DNA of 64,000 nt, taken from contig NZ_MZNT01000020.1 in NCBI RefSeq assembly GCF_002042965.1, positions 62,001-126,000 of the forward strand, in the 5' to 3' direction. The position numbers and the translations under genes were made by a program. The notes under the pieces are model-generated. The model was given only the letters and a program-made list of their open reading frames with translations. It was not told where the DNA came from and did no database searches. This document shows positions 8,123-15,848 of this stretch, in pieces (position 1 is the first letter of the stretch; each line of letters opens with the position of its first letter). Origin of the DNA: Paenibacillus sp. 32352. GTDB lineage: Bacteria > Bacillota > Bacilli > Paenibacillales > NBRC-103111.

Positions 8123-9853
8123 ATGACTGAAATGGCAACCAATCGTCTGTCCGGTATCGCTGCCTCACCGGGTATTGCTATCGGCAAAGCTTTTCGCCTG
8201 CGTCAGGAGCAGTATGTTCCTGGGGCTGACAAGGCAGCCGATGTACAACGCGAGCTAACGCTCTTTCGCGAGGCGGTAGAGCGCGCAAAGCAAGAGCTCG
8301 AACAGATTCGCAGTATGACGGAAGCTCGAATGGGTGCGGCGAAGGCGGAAATTTTTGAAGCGCATCTGATGCTGTTAGAAGATCCCGATTTGATCGATGC
8401 CATCATTGAGAAAATCGAAAACGAGGGTGATAACGCCCAATATGCGCTCCACGAGGTTTCCACTGTCTTCATCGAGGCACTGAGCGCAATGGATAATGAG
8501 TTGCTGCGGGAACGTGCGGCAGATGTGCGCGACGTATCAGGCCGTATAATGAGCCATTTGAGGGGAATCCCTCATGCATCGGTATCGGCCATCCATGAGC
8601 CGTGTGTTCTTGTTGCGGAGGATTTGACCCCTTCGGATACGGCGCAGTTAAATCTTGATTATGTGCTCGGGTTTGTAACCGAAATCGGCAGCCGCACCTC
8701 GCATTCGGCGATTATGGCGCGTTCCCTTGAGGTACCTGCCATCGTGGGGGCAGGCGAGGCAGCGGCACTCATCGATACGGGAACACCGATCATTATGGAC
8801 GCTGTGGGCGGAACCGTGATCGTCAATCCGACCGATGAGGAGCTAGCGGCGTACCAAGCGAGCAAAGCGGCGTATGACGAGCGTAGACGCGAGCTGCGCA
8901 AGCTGCTGGATCAGCCGACTATTTCGCAGGATGGCCACCATGTAGAACTGGCGGCCAATATCGGCAGCGTGGAAGATTTGCAGAAGGTGCTTGAGAACGG
9001 AGCGGAAGGCATCGGCTTGCTGCGGACGGAATTTTTATATATGGGCCGTAGTGCTCTTCCCAGCGAAGATGAGCAGTTCCAGGTATATAAACATGTGCTG
9101 GAACGAATGAAGAACAAGCCTGTTGTCATTCGTACGCTGGATATCGGCGGCGACAAGGAATTGCCATATATGAAGCTTCCAGCGGAAAGCAATCCGTTCC
9201 TTGGACTGCGCGCGGTGCGTTTATGCCTCAGCCGACAGGATTTGTTCCGTACCCAGCTTAGAGCTTTGCTGCGTGCAAGCAGCTTCGGCAATTTAAAAAT
9301 CATGTTTCCTATGATTGCGGTAAGAGAAGAGCTTCTGGAGGCGAAGCGGCTGCTGCAGGAGGAAAAGGAGAAGCTGATTGGCGAAGGAACAGCCGTATCC
9401 GATATCATCGAGATCGGAATCATGATAGAGATTCCTGCCGCGGCACTGGCTGCCGATCACTTAGCCAAAGAGGTCGACTTTTTCAGCATCGGCACCAATG
9501 ATCTGATTCAATATACGATGGCCGCCGACCGCATGAACGAGAACGTGGCGTATTTGTATCAGCCGTGCCACCCCTCTGTGTTAAGATTAATCCGCATGGT
9601 GATTCAAGCCGCGGAGAAAGAAGGCAAATGGGTTGGTATGTGCGGAGAAATGGCCGGGGATGAAACGGCGGTTCCGATCCTGCTCGGAATGGGGCTCCAT
9701 GAGTTCAGCATGAGTGCAGGCTCCATTTTGTCGACGAGAGCTCTCATCAAGCGGTTAAACCGCAGAGAGTGGGCGGATTATACGGAGCAAATAATGGCGA
9801 TGAGCAGTCATGAGGGCATTGTTCAATTCGTACATCAAAAGACCAAGGAGTAA
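8123..9853 (+). CDS. ptsI: Phosphoenolpyruvate-protein phosphotransferase (PTS enzyme I)
   Basis: A 576-aa Enzyme I that takes phosphate from phosphoenolpyruvate and hands it to HPr. The N-terminal HPr-binding and phosphohistidine domains carry GIAASPGIAIG and, near residue 190, the phosphorylated histidine in SRTSHSAIMAR. The C-terminal PEP-binding barrel holds TEFLYMGR, DIGGDKELPY and the catalytic-Cys region GMCGEMAGD. The ATG at 8117 touches the AAGGAGG; the ATG at 8123, with 7-base spacing, is preferred. Placement inside a mannitol operon, after mtlD and before ptsH, is unusual: Firmicutes normally keep ptsHI as a separate general locus. Confidence 0.95.
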   Translation: MTEMATNRLSGIAASPGIAIGKAFRLRQEQYVPGADKAADVQRELTLFREAVERAKQELEQIRSMTEARMGAAKAEIFEAHLMLLEDPDLIDAIIEKIENEGDNAQYALHEVSTVFIEALSAMDNELLRERAADVRDVSGRIMSHLRGIPHASVSAIHEPCVLVAEDLTPSDTAQLNLDYVLGFVTEIGSRTSHSAIMARSLEVPAIVGAGEAAALIDTGTPIIMDAVGGTVIVNPTDEELAAYQASKAAYDERRRELRKLLDQPTISQDGHHVELAANIGSVEDLQKVLENGAEGIGLLRTEFLYMGRSALPSEDEQFQVYKHVLERMKNKPVVIRTLDIGGDKELPYMKLPAESNPFLGLRAVRLCLSRQDLFRTQLRALLRASSFGNLKIMFPMIAVREELLEAKRLLQEEKEKLIGEGTAVSDIIEIGIMIEIPAAALAADHLAKEVDFFSIGTNDLIQYTMAADRMNENVAYLYQPCHPSVLRLIRMVIQAAEKEGKWVGMCGEMAGDETAVPILLGMGLHEFSMSAGSILSTRALIKRLNRREWADYTEQIMAMSSHEGIVQFVHQKTKE

Positions 9854-9859
9854 CCAGAT

Positions 9860-10123
9860 ATGAAAACTCAAACTTTTAAAGTACTGAATCCATCCGGTTT
9901 CCATGCACGGCCTACAAAAGAATTTGTTCAGGCCGCCAGCGCGTTCCCTTGCAAGATCAGCGTGATTAAAGGGGATAAGAAGGTGAACGGGAAAAGTTCT
10001 CTTAGTATGCTGACCCTGGGCATTCAGCAAAATGATGAAGTAACGCTGGAAATAGACGGTGAGCAAGAAGAGCAAGCATTAACCCAATTGGGCGGGCTGC
10101 TTACGAAGATATTTGAAGAGTAG
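9860..10123 (+). CDS. ptsH: Phosphocarrier protein HPr
   Basis: An 87-aa HPr. His15 sits in the canonical GFHARPT, the site phosphorylated by Enzyme I. Ser46 in VNGKSS occupies the position phosphorylated by HPr kinase in Firmicutes, so this copy could also take part in catabolite repression, unlike NPr or Crh-type paralogues that lack one of the sites. AAGGAG lies 9 bases before the ATG. Last gene of the mannitol operon, followed by a strong terminator. Confidence 0.95.
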   Translation: MKTQTFKVLNPSGFHARPTKEFVQAASAFPCKISVIKGDKKVNGKSSLSMLTLGIQQNDEVTLEIDGEQEEQALTQLGGLLTKIFEE

Positions 10124-10177
10124 CACGCTTACGCTTAACGGGTTTGGAATAGTGGAACCTTGTCCACACGACAAACT

Positions 10178-10228
10178 GTACCCTATAGAGTAGACACATA
10201 AAGTAGTCTGCCTATAGGGTACTTTTTC
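10178..10228 (+). terminator. Strong terminator closing the mannitol/PTS operon
   Basis: An 11-bp perfect stem (GTACCCTATAG with CTATAGGGTAC), an inner TAGAC/GTCT extension and a following TTTTT. It lies between two convergent operons. Confidence 0.9.
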
Positions 10229-10271
10229 CTGCTCGCTGGAAACTATCAGCCTATCCAAATCTGTAGCTCAC

Positions 10272-11027
10272 TTAAATGTCATAAGAGTAATCCGCCGGCA
10301 AAACTCTCCTTAAGAACTGTTGGGTACGTTCTTCTTTTGGGCTTGTAAATATGTCCTTCGGCGTTCCTTGCTCCACAATGCTTCCGCCATCCATAAAAAT
10401 AACTGTGTTAGCCACATCCCTGGCAAAGGACATTTCGTGAGTAACCACTAGCATCGTTGTTCCTTCCTTCGCAATGTTTCTCATGACGGTTAACACTTCC
10501 CCGACTAATTCCGGATCAAGCGCAGAAGTAGGCTCATCAAATAAAATGATGTCAGGATTTAATGCAAGAGCCCTCGCAATGCCAACCCGTTGCTGCTGGC
10601 CTCCTGATAATTGGCTGGGATACGCGTTGTATTTGTCTGAAAGCCCTACTTTATCGAGCATGGCCCTGCCGATTTCATCCGCCTCCTGTTTAGGTACCTT
10701 TCTTCCGATAATCAGTCCTTCGGTCACATTTTCTAACGCTGTTTTGTTGTTGAACAAATTATAATTTTGGAATACGAAAGCGACCTTTTGGCGAATGTCG
10801 TGAATTTGTTTTTTTGTTGCTGTTCGAAGGTTCACATCGACATTTCCAAACACGGCGTGCCCCTGGTCGGATCTTTCCAAAAAATTAATGCATCGGAGTA
10901 AGGTGGTTTTACCCGAGCCGCTGGGACCAAGGATGACGACCACGTCGCCCTTATCTATTTTTAGGCTGACTCCCTTTAAAATCTCCTGTTTACCAAATGA
11001 TTTATAGACATCCCGAATCTCTAACAC
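10272..11027 (-). CDS. Amino acid (cystine-type) ABC transporter ATP-binding protein
   Basis: A 251-aa polar amino acid transporter ATPase. Walker A GPSGSGKTT, Q-loop VFQNYNLF, signature LSGGQQQR, Walker B IILFDEP and H-loop VTHEM are all present. The overall sequence resembles TcyN/YtmN of the sulfur amino acid importers of Bacillus more than glutamine-type ATPases, for example in the LRRVLP C-terminus. It is the last gene of an operon transcribed right to left: binding protein, two permeases, ATPase. Substrate assignment to cystine or another sulfur compound is inference from similarity and from the divergent oxygenase-like gene. Confidence 0.9.
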   Translation of the reverse strand: MLEIRDVYKSFGKQEILKGVSLKIDKGDVVVILGPSGSGKTTLLRCINFLERSDQGHAVFGNVDVNLRTATKKQIHDIRQKVAFVFQNYNLFNNKTALENVTEGLIIGRKVPKQEADEIGRAMLDKVGLSDKYNAYPSQLSGGQQQRVGIARALALNPDIILFDEPTSALDPELVGEVLTVMRNIAKEGTTMLVVTHEMSFARDVANTVIFMDGGSIVEQGTPKDIFTSPKEERTQQFLRRVLPADYSYDI

Positions 11028-11051
11028 GTGTGTGGCCCCCCTTGCTCATTC

Positions 11052-11774
11052 TTAGGCATTTACCGTTTTGTAGGTTCTCAAATATTTCTCATACCGCTTA
11101 AATCCGTATTCCACCAGACTGCAAATAATCAAATAGATAAGAAAAATATCGATATAAGCCTCTACGTAGTTGTACCCGACGTTGGCCGCTACTTTAGCTT
11201 TTAATGTAATTTCTTGCAAGGACATCGCATAGCCCAAAGAGGTAGCTTTAATGAGATTGGTTGTCGCAGTACAAATATTGGGTAATGCCACGACCAAAGC
11301 TTGCGGAACGATAATCCTTCTAAAAGCTTGGACGGTAGTTAATCCGACAGACAAAGCGGCTTCAAGCTGCCCTTTGTTGACTGTGTTGATGGCCGAACGG
11401 AATACCTCGATCAGCGTAGCTGTCGTGTACAAGGAAAATACGATGAATGCGTACCAAATGGGATTCACTTTGTAAATGTCAACTTGAATATGAAGCTTGG
11501 CAAATAGATTAGTTAGCAATAAGGGCACGCTGCTATAGATAATAAAAATTTGGACGATGATAGGTGTTCCTCTTACAAAAGAAATATAGATCTGAGCGAG
11601 CCGGTGCAAAACCGGGATTTTGTTAATTCTGGTTAACGCCCCCATAAAGCCTAGTGGAGCCGCAATCAGCAGCGCGACCACTGTAATGGCTAGCGCAGTA
11701 GGAGCACCGGATAATGCTATAAAAAAGGTTTTCACCAAAAATCCCCAATCGAGCCCTTCCGACACGTTCCCCAC
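11052..11774 (-). CDS. Amino acid ABC transporter permease (second)
   Basis: A 240-aa inner-membrane permease of the HisMQ type with about five hydrophobic segments. The conserved cytoplasmic loop that contacts the ATPase is seen as EAALSVGLTTVQAFRRIIVPQA, and FVRGTPIIVQIFIIY is the family's N-terminal signature. It is encoded 4 bases after the paralogous permease at 11779 and 24 bases before the ATPase, so the three are surely co-transcribed and assemble as a heterodimeric channel. Confidence 0.92.
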   Translation of the reverse strand: MGNVSEGLDWGFLVKTFFIALSGAPTALAITVVALLIAAPLGFMGALTRINKIPVLHRLAQIYISFVRGTPIIVQIFIIYSSVPLLLTNLFAKLHIQVDIYKVNPIWYAFIVFSLYTTATLIEVFRSAINTVNKGQLEAALSVGLTTVQAFRRIIVPQALVVALPNICTATTNLIKATSLGYAMSLQEITLKAKVAANVGYNYVEAYIDIFLIYLIICSLVEYGFKRYEKYLRTYKTVNA

Positions 11775-11778
11775 CTCC

Positions 11779-12486
11779 TTATACGGTTTTTAGAGCTTGT
11801 TTTCCTTTGCTGAATACTCGTTCCAGCTTCGAGAACAGCTGCTCAATAGCAATGGAAATTACCCAGTAAATCAGGGACAAGGCCAAATAAATTTCTAACG
11901 CGTGAGCGTTGTAATTGCTTGAAATAATTAAACTTGCTTTCCCGATGACATCGATCAATCCGATCGTATACGCCAAGGAGCCTTCCTTAATCAGCGCTAG
12001 CAGGCTGTTGCCAAAATTGGGCAGTGCCACTACAAAAGCCTGGGGAAAAATGATTCTCCTGTAAGCCTGCGTGCTGCTCAATCCTACACTTACCGCAGCT
12101 TCATACTGCCCTTTATCTACAGATTCATAGGCGGTTCGGATGACCTCGGACATCGCTGCCGCGAATTGAAGCGAGAACGTAATAACCACAAATACGGATT
12201 TATCAATGCTGTTCAAGTCGATGCCAAACTGATTGAATAGGAACGGGATTCCGTAATACGTTAGAAATAGAAGCACAATGGACGGCGTGCATCGGATTAT
12301 AGTGGTGTACCCATGAGCCGTTTTACTAGCCCAGCGATTCTTCCCTATTTTTGCCGCCGCTAGAAGGAAGCCTAGAAGGGTGCCGAACAATACAGAGAAA
12401 CCGGTAACCATAAAGGTTACTTTTAAAAACGGAATTAGCACGGGAATGGAGTCAAAGATATATTTTGCATCGAAATAGTGGTTCAT
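11779..12486 (-). CDS. Amino acid ABC transporter permease (first)
   Basis: A 235-aa HisMQ-type permease. The loop EAAVSVGLSSTQAYRRIIFPQA and the segment YTTIIRCTPSIVLLFLTYYG identify the family. It forms a pair with the following permease, from which it differs enough to make a heterodimer likely. It follows the binding-protein gene after a 111-base gap containing an attenuator-like hairpin, so it would be made in lower amounts than the binding protein. Confidence 0.92.
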   Translation of the reverse strand: MNHYFDAKYIFDSIPVLIPFLKVTFMVTGFSVLFGTLLGFLLAAAKIGKNRWASKTAHGYTTIIRCTPSIVLLFLTYYGIPFLFNQFGIDLNSIDKSVFVVITFSLQFAAAMSEVIRTAYESVDKGQYEAAVSVGLSSTQAYRRIIFPQAFVVALPNFGNSLLALIKEGSLAYTIGLIDVIGKASLIISSNYNAHALEIYLALSLIYWVISIAIEQLFSKLERVFSKGKQALKTV

Positions 12487-12531
12487 GGTTCACCTTCATT
12501 CTGGCTTATGAATAGGTAAAAGCATTAATCG

Positions 12532-12560
12532 AAAAAACTTGCCACTCAAGTGACAAGCTT
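12532..12560 (-). terminator. Partial terminator between binding-protein and permease genes
   Basis: Read on the minus strand: a 9-bp stem (CTTGTCACT with AGTGGCAAG, one G-U) with a very short loop, then TTTTTT. Its place inside the operon fits attenuation that lets the binding protein exceed the membrane subunits. Confidence 0.7.
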
Positions 12561-12597
12561 TTATTTGACTTTGGGAAACTAGCTAGGCAATAGGCCA

Positions 12598-13476
12598 TTA
12601 CCTTTTAACGGCATTTAATACCTCGAACAAATCCCGGCCATAAAATTTGGTGCTCAATTCATTGAGCTTCTTGTCATTTTTCAGCTTTTTAATAGCCTCA
12701 TCGTAAGCATCTGCGAATTCCTGTTCCTTCTTATTGAACAACGGCCACGTTTTGATCACGGCGAACTCATTGTAGACAATCTGATCCTTGAACTTATAAT
12801 AGGGGCCGTCCGGCTCGGTGACTTGCTTTTGGAAAGGACCTTCAATCATGACACCTCCGTCCACGCGCCCTTCATTTACCCATTGAACTACATCCACTGT
12901 GAACGAATCGCCGGCTTGCAATTTTACTTTATTATTAGGATTCGTCTTGTTGTATTCGTCAATAATGGTATATTGCGCGTTATTAGCAGCAATAGGCGCT
13001 AGCGTAAATCCGGCTGAAGCGAAATCCGACAGGTTTTTAATGTTTTCATTCTTTTTCTTTAATACAAGTCCGGTGCTGCTTAAGCCCAGAAATTCTTTGG
13101 GGAAAATAAATTTTTTGGTTCGCTCCTCTGTCCAAAAAGCATTTTTAATACCCACTTGATACTTACCTTGTTCAACGCCTAATAATAAGTCGTCGCTGGA
13201 TGTTCCAACGAATTCGAATTTGTATTGAGGGAGTAATTGGCCCACTAACTTCATAGCTTCGACATCATATCCCGTTGGATTTCCCTTGTCGTCCGTGTAG
13301 CTTATAGGTTTGGAAGCTTGATCATACGCTATTTTGACGACTCTGGCTTTGGAGTCTTTAACATCCGATGAGCCCTTCGATGCGTCTGTGGAAGCCGTTG
13401 TGCTTGAACCGCATCCCGCCAGTAGAGTGACCAACGCTAAACTAGTGACAGCCATAGATAACCATTTTTTTCTCAT
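12598..13476 (-). CDS. Amino acid ABC transporter substrate-binding lipoprotein
   Basis: A 292-aa periplasmic-binding-protein type 3 (SBP_bac_3) lipoprotein. The signal peptide ends in lipobox LLAGC, followed by a Ser/Thr-rich linker and the binding domain beginning around VVKIAYDQASKPISY. The motif GNPTGYDVEAMKLV is typical of amino acid binding proteins. A GTG at 13479 directly precedes the ATG at 13476; AAAGGAG lies 6 or 9 bases before them, so either may serve. First gene of the operon, divergent from the flavin enzyme gene at 13746. Confidence 0.9.
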   Translation of the reverse strand: MRKKWLSMAVTSLALVTLLAGCGSSTTASTDASKGSSDVKDSKARVVKIAYDQASKPISYTDDKGNPTGYDVEAMKLVGQLLPQYKFEFVGTSSDDLLLGVEQGKYQVGIKNAFWTEERTKKFIFPKEFLGLSSTGLVLKKKNENIKNLSDFASAGFTLAPIAANNAQYTIIDEYNKTNPNNKVKLQAGDSFTVDVVQWVNEGRVDGGVMIEGPFQKQVTEPDGPYYKFKDQIVYNEFAVIKTWPLFNKKEQEFADAYDEAIKKLKNDKKLNELSTKFYGRDLFEVLNAVKR

Positions 13477-13479
13477 CAC

Positions 13480-13745
13480 GCAAATCTCCTTTGAAATGAT
13501 CTATAAAGTTTGTTAGAAACCCGGTAGAATGATAAACCAACGTGAACCTTTTTTTGATGAACCAAATATTAACACAAGAAATCCAATCAGTAAAGTAGGA
13601 ATTAAAATGGATCAAAGGGTCTTTCTTTCTTGACAAATAACCGGCATTGGAAATAACATAATACTAAATAAATCCAATCGGAATTATATGATATTTTGGA
13701 TCGTTAGGCAAGAGGGTACTTTTATCGCATAGAGGGGGAATCAGG
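13480..13745. promoter_or_regulatory. Divergent control region, ABC transporter / flavin monooxygenase
   Basis: This AT-rich gap separates the two divergent transcription units. A TTGACA at 13630-13635 with TAACAT 18 bases further on is a possible promoter for the rightward gene. Two GGAATT hexamers, one after CCAATCAGTAAAGTA and one after CCAATC, lie inside the gap; GGAATT is part of the CymR site described in Bacillus, but the rest of that site is not convincingly present. No structured riboswitch such as an S-box was recognised. Confidence 0.45.
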
Positions 13746-14918
13746 ATGAATTTATTTATACGGCGGGATATTCAACAAGAATGGCTGAACAAGCTATACG
13801 AGAAGGAGGCTGATTTCAAAAATAAAGCCGCGCGAATCGATGAGGAGGGGCTCTTCCCTACGGAAAATATAGTAGATTTAATCGAACTGGGCTACACCCG
13901 GTCGACACTTCCAAAAGCTTATGGCGGGGAAGGGCTAAACGTATATGATATGGTGCTGCTCCAGGAAACAGTCGCGAGCTTCGATGCCTCTACTGCCTTA
14001 GCTATTGGGTGGCATTTGTCCGTGATCGGGGAGCTGTTTGAGAAAAAATTATGGTCGGATCGAGACCTGAATTTTATAGCTGAAGAAATTGCCAAGGGGG
14101 CCTTAATCAATCGAGCTGCCTCTGAGGCGCAGACAGGAAGCCCGACAAGAGGCGGCCGCCCCGAGACCAAGGCCATAAAAAAAGGGAACCATTGGGTGAT
14201 CTCGGGACGTAAGGTGTTTACATCGCTTGCTCCTATGTTAACTTATTTTCTTGTTTCGGCATGGATAGAGGAAACGGAGACGATCGGGTACTTCCTGGTG
14301 CATAAGGATTTAGAGGGAATTAGAATTGATGAAACTTGGGATACCATTTCGTTACGGGGAACAGGCAGCCACGATCTTGTCCTGGAACAAGTCACTGTCC
14401 ATGAGGATCTGCTTGTTGAACCCGATATTCTTGGCAGAGGAAAAGAAGTGAACGGCTGGCTGCTCCATATTCCGGCTTGTTATCTGGGCGTCGCGCAGGC
14501 TGCGAGAGACTATGCGGTCCGGTTTGCCAATCATTATTCGCCTAATAGTATAAGCGGGCCGATCAGTCAGCTGTCCAACATTCAACAGCTTATAGGCGAA
14601 ATGGATCTTGAGCTGATGAAAGTAAGGCATTTTTTATATAGTGCTGCCGAAGCCTACGATGATTTATCGCGAAGACCGTTCCTCACGAACGAGCTCGGCG
14701 CGGCCAAACATGCAGTCACCAATACGGCGATTGCTGTTGTGGACAAAGCGATGAGAATCCTGGGAATCAAAAGCATCCACCGCAGCAATCCATTGCAGCG
14801 ATACTATCGGGATGTAAGAGCCGGCTTGCATAATCCGCCTATGGATGACGCTACCATACAAAAGATCGCTTTATCGGCCATCGAGCAGGATAAGTTAAAA
14901 GCCGCGGCACGAGTATGA
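13746..14918 (+). CDS. Acyl-CoA dehydrogenase-fold flavin monooxygenase (DszC/SfnB-like)
   Basis: A 390-aa protein of the acyl-CoA dehydrogenase superfamily: N-terminal helical domain, middle beta domain and C-terminal helical domain. The C-terminal segment RYYRDVRAGLHNPPMDD, with no obvious catalytic Glu region of true acyl-CoA dehydrogenases, resembles the group D flavin monooxygenases (DszC, SfnB, IsoB types) that oxidise sulfur compounds. GAGGGGG precedes the ATG. Its divergent partner is a cystine-type ABC transporter, so desulfurisation of an imported organosulfur compound is a reasonable inference. The substrate is not determinable. A true dehydrogenase cannot be excluded. Confidence 0.8.
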   Translation: MNLFIRRDIQQEWLNKLYEKEADFKNKAARIDEEGLFPTENIVDLIELGYTRSTLPKAYGGEGLNVYDMVLLQETVASFDASTALAIGWHLSVIGELFEKKLWSDRDLNFIAEEIAKGALINRAASEAQTGSPTRGGRPETKAIKKGNHWVISGRKVFTSLAPMLTYFLVSAWIEETETIGYFLVHKDLEGIRIDETWDTISLRGTGSHDLVLEQVTVHEDLLVEPDILGRGKEVNGWLLHIPACYLGVAQAARDYAVRFANHYSPNSISGPISQLSNIQQLIGEMDLELMKVRHFLYSAAEAYDDLSRRPFLTNELGAAKHAVTNTAIAVVDKAMRILGIKSIHRSNPLQRYYRDVRAGLHNPPMDDATIQKIALSAIEQDKLKAAARV

Positions 14919-15014
14919 AGCCTGGTTTCTGCCTTTACGCCCGAACATCCACACCATGACGTGGCGGATCACTGATTTGCTAAACTGCAGTTCGTTCCCA
15001 ATAAATGCGAATAG

Positions 15015-15040
15015 CATCGACGATTTAGTCGGTGTTTTTT
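15015..15040 (+). terminator. Terminator downstream of the flavin monooxygenase gene
   Basis: A 7-bp stem CATCGAC/GTCGGTG (one G-U), loop GATTTA, followed by TTTTTT. Confidence 0.75.
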
Positions 15041-15059
15041 GCATTTCGGGACATTACCG

Positions 15060-15236
15060 TTAGTTTTTTTCCTTCTGGATAATGTTCAAAATAAACTGTT
15101 CCTTCCAATCTTCTGCCTGTGCTGGGTCCATTTTTTCAAGGAAAGCATCTGTGCTCCAAATGTGTATGGTCAAGGTCTCATTATTCGATTCGAGGTCGTT
15201 ATTCAAATCATTAATAAGTCTTTGATACTTGCTCAT
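15060..15236 (-). CDS. Small conserved-looking hypothetical protein (58 aa)
   Basis: A 58-codon minus-strand gene starting MSKYQRLINDLNNDLES and ending QFILNIIQKEKN. A GGGAGGGA ribosome binding site lies about 8 bases before the ATG. The product is acidic and probably helical, with a TIHIWSTDAF core. The plus-strand frame across the same bases (15039-15287) has hydrophobic low-quality sequence and no ribosome binding site, so the minus frame is the gene. Family not recognised. It is convergent with the flavin monooxygenase gene and divergent from the ArsR regulator. Confidence 0.65.
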   Translation of the reverse strand: MSKYQRLINDLNNDLESNNETLTIHIWSTDAFLEKMDPAQAEDWKEQFILNIIQKEKN

Positions 15237-15399
15237 CTAGAATATCCCTCCCCATTTCTCCAAGGTTTGTACCAAATAATACCATAACGGGGCAAATAAT
15301 AAAGTTAAGAAACTATAAAGGGTTAAATCATGACAGATTTGCAGATGATTTCACTAAAGCCCACTTGACAAATCGATAATTCCCGATATGATTATATGT

Positions 15400-15702
15400 A
15401 TGAATCCCATCGAAATTTTCAAAGCGTTGTCCAACGAGTCGAGATTGCAAATTCTACAGTGGTTAAAGGAACCCGAAAAACATTTTAAGCCCCATGAAGG
15501 GATTGATATGAGAAAAACCGGGGTATGCGTCTGTCAGGTTACTGAAAAATTAAATATGACCCAATCCACGGCGTCCCAGTATTTGTCCATTCTTCAACGG
15601 GCAGGTCTGATCAAGGCAGAGCGCATTGGCAAATACACCTACTATACAAGGGATGACGAAAAGCTGCGTGAGATTGCCGCATTTCTGAACAATGAAATAT
15701 AA
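15400..15702 (+). CDS. ArsR family transcriptional regulator
   Basis: A 100-aa winged-helix repressor: FKALSNESRLQILQWL is the family N-terminus, and MTQSTASQYLSILQRAGLI is the recognition helix region. A GVCVCQV segment supplies cysteines before the recognition helix, where some ArsR proteins bind metals, but no metal can be assigned. Two starts are possible; the ATG at 15400 is preferred because a TTGACA/TATGAT promoter (15365-15391) would overlap the ATG at 15388 and no ribosome binding site is visible, suggesting a short or absent leader. It is followed by a terminator and an MFS exporter that it probably controls. Confidence 0.88.
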   Translation: MNPIEIFKALSNESRLQILQWLKEPEKHFKPHEGIDMRKTGVCVCQVTEKLNMTQSTASQYLSILQRAGLIKAERIGKYTYYTRDDEKLREIAAFLNNEI

Positions 15703-15711
15703 GCAGGGCTA

Positions 15712-15746
15712 AACTGAATGCTCATCTTGAGAATTCAGTTTTATTT
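15712..15746 (+). terminator. Terminator after the ArsR gene
   Basis: AACTGAAT and ATTCAGTT pair around an inner CTCA/TGAG stem, followed by TTATTT. Confidence 0.7.
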
Positions 15747-15761
15747 AAGAAAAACGTATCG

Positions 15762-15777
15762 ACATATCACGATATGT
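15762..15777. promoter_or_regulatory. Palindromic operator upstream of the MFS exporter
   Basis: A perfect dyad ACATATC-AC-GATATGT. A degenerate relative (CGATATGATTATATG) overlaps the promoter of the ArsR gene at 15385, so both may be sites for that repressor. A TATAAT-like sequence follows about 25 bases later. Confidence 0.55.
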
Positions 15778-15848
15778 TTTTGTATGGTTCAACACATCGA
15801 CAATTTATAATATATAGATGTGAATATAGTAAAGGATGGGTGATTTTT

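Noticed and set aside
15039..15287. 82-codon plus-strand frame
   Set aside because: It starts inside a terminator hairpin, has no ribosome binding site and lies antisense to a better small gene at 15060-15236.
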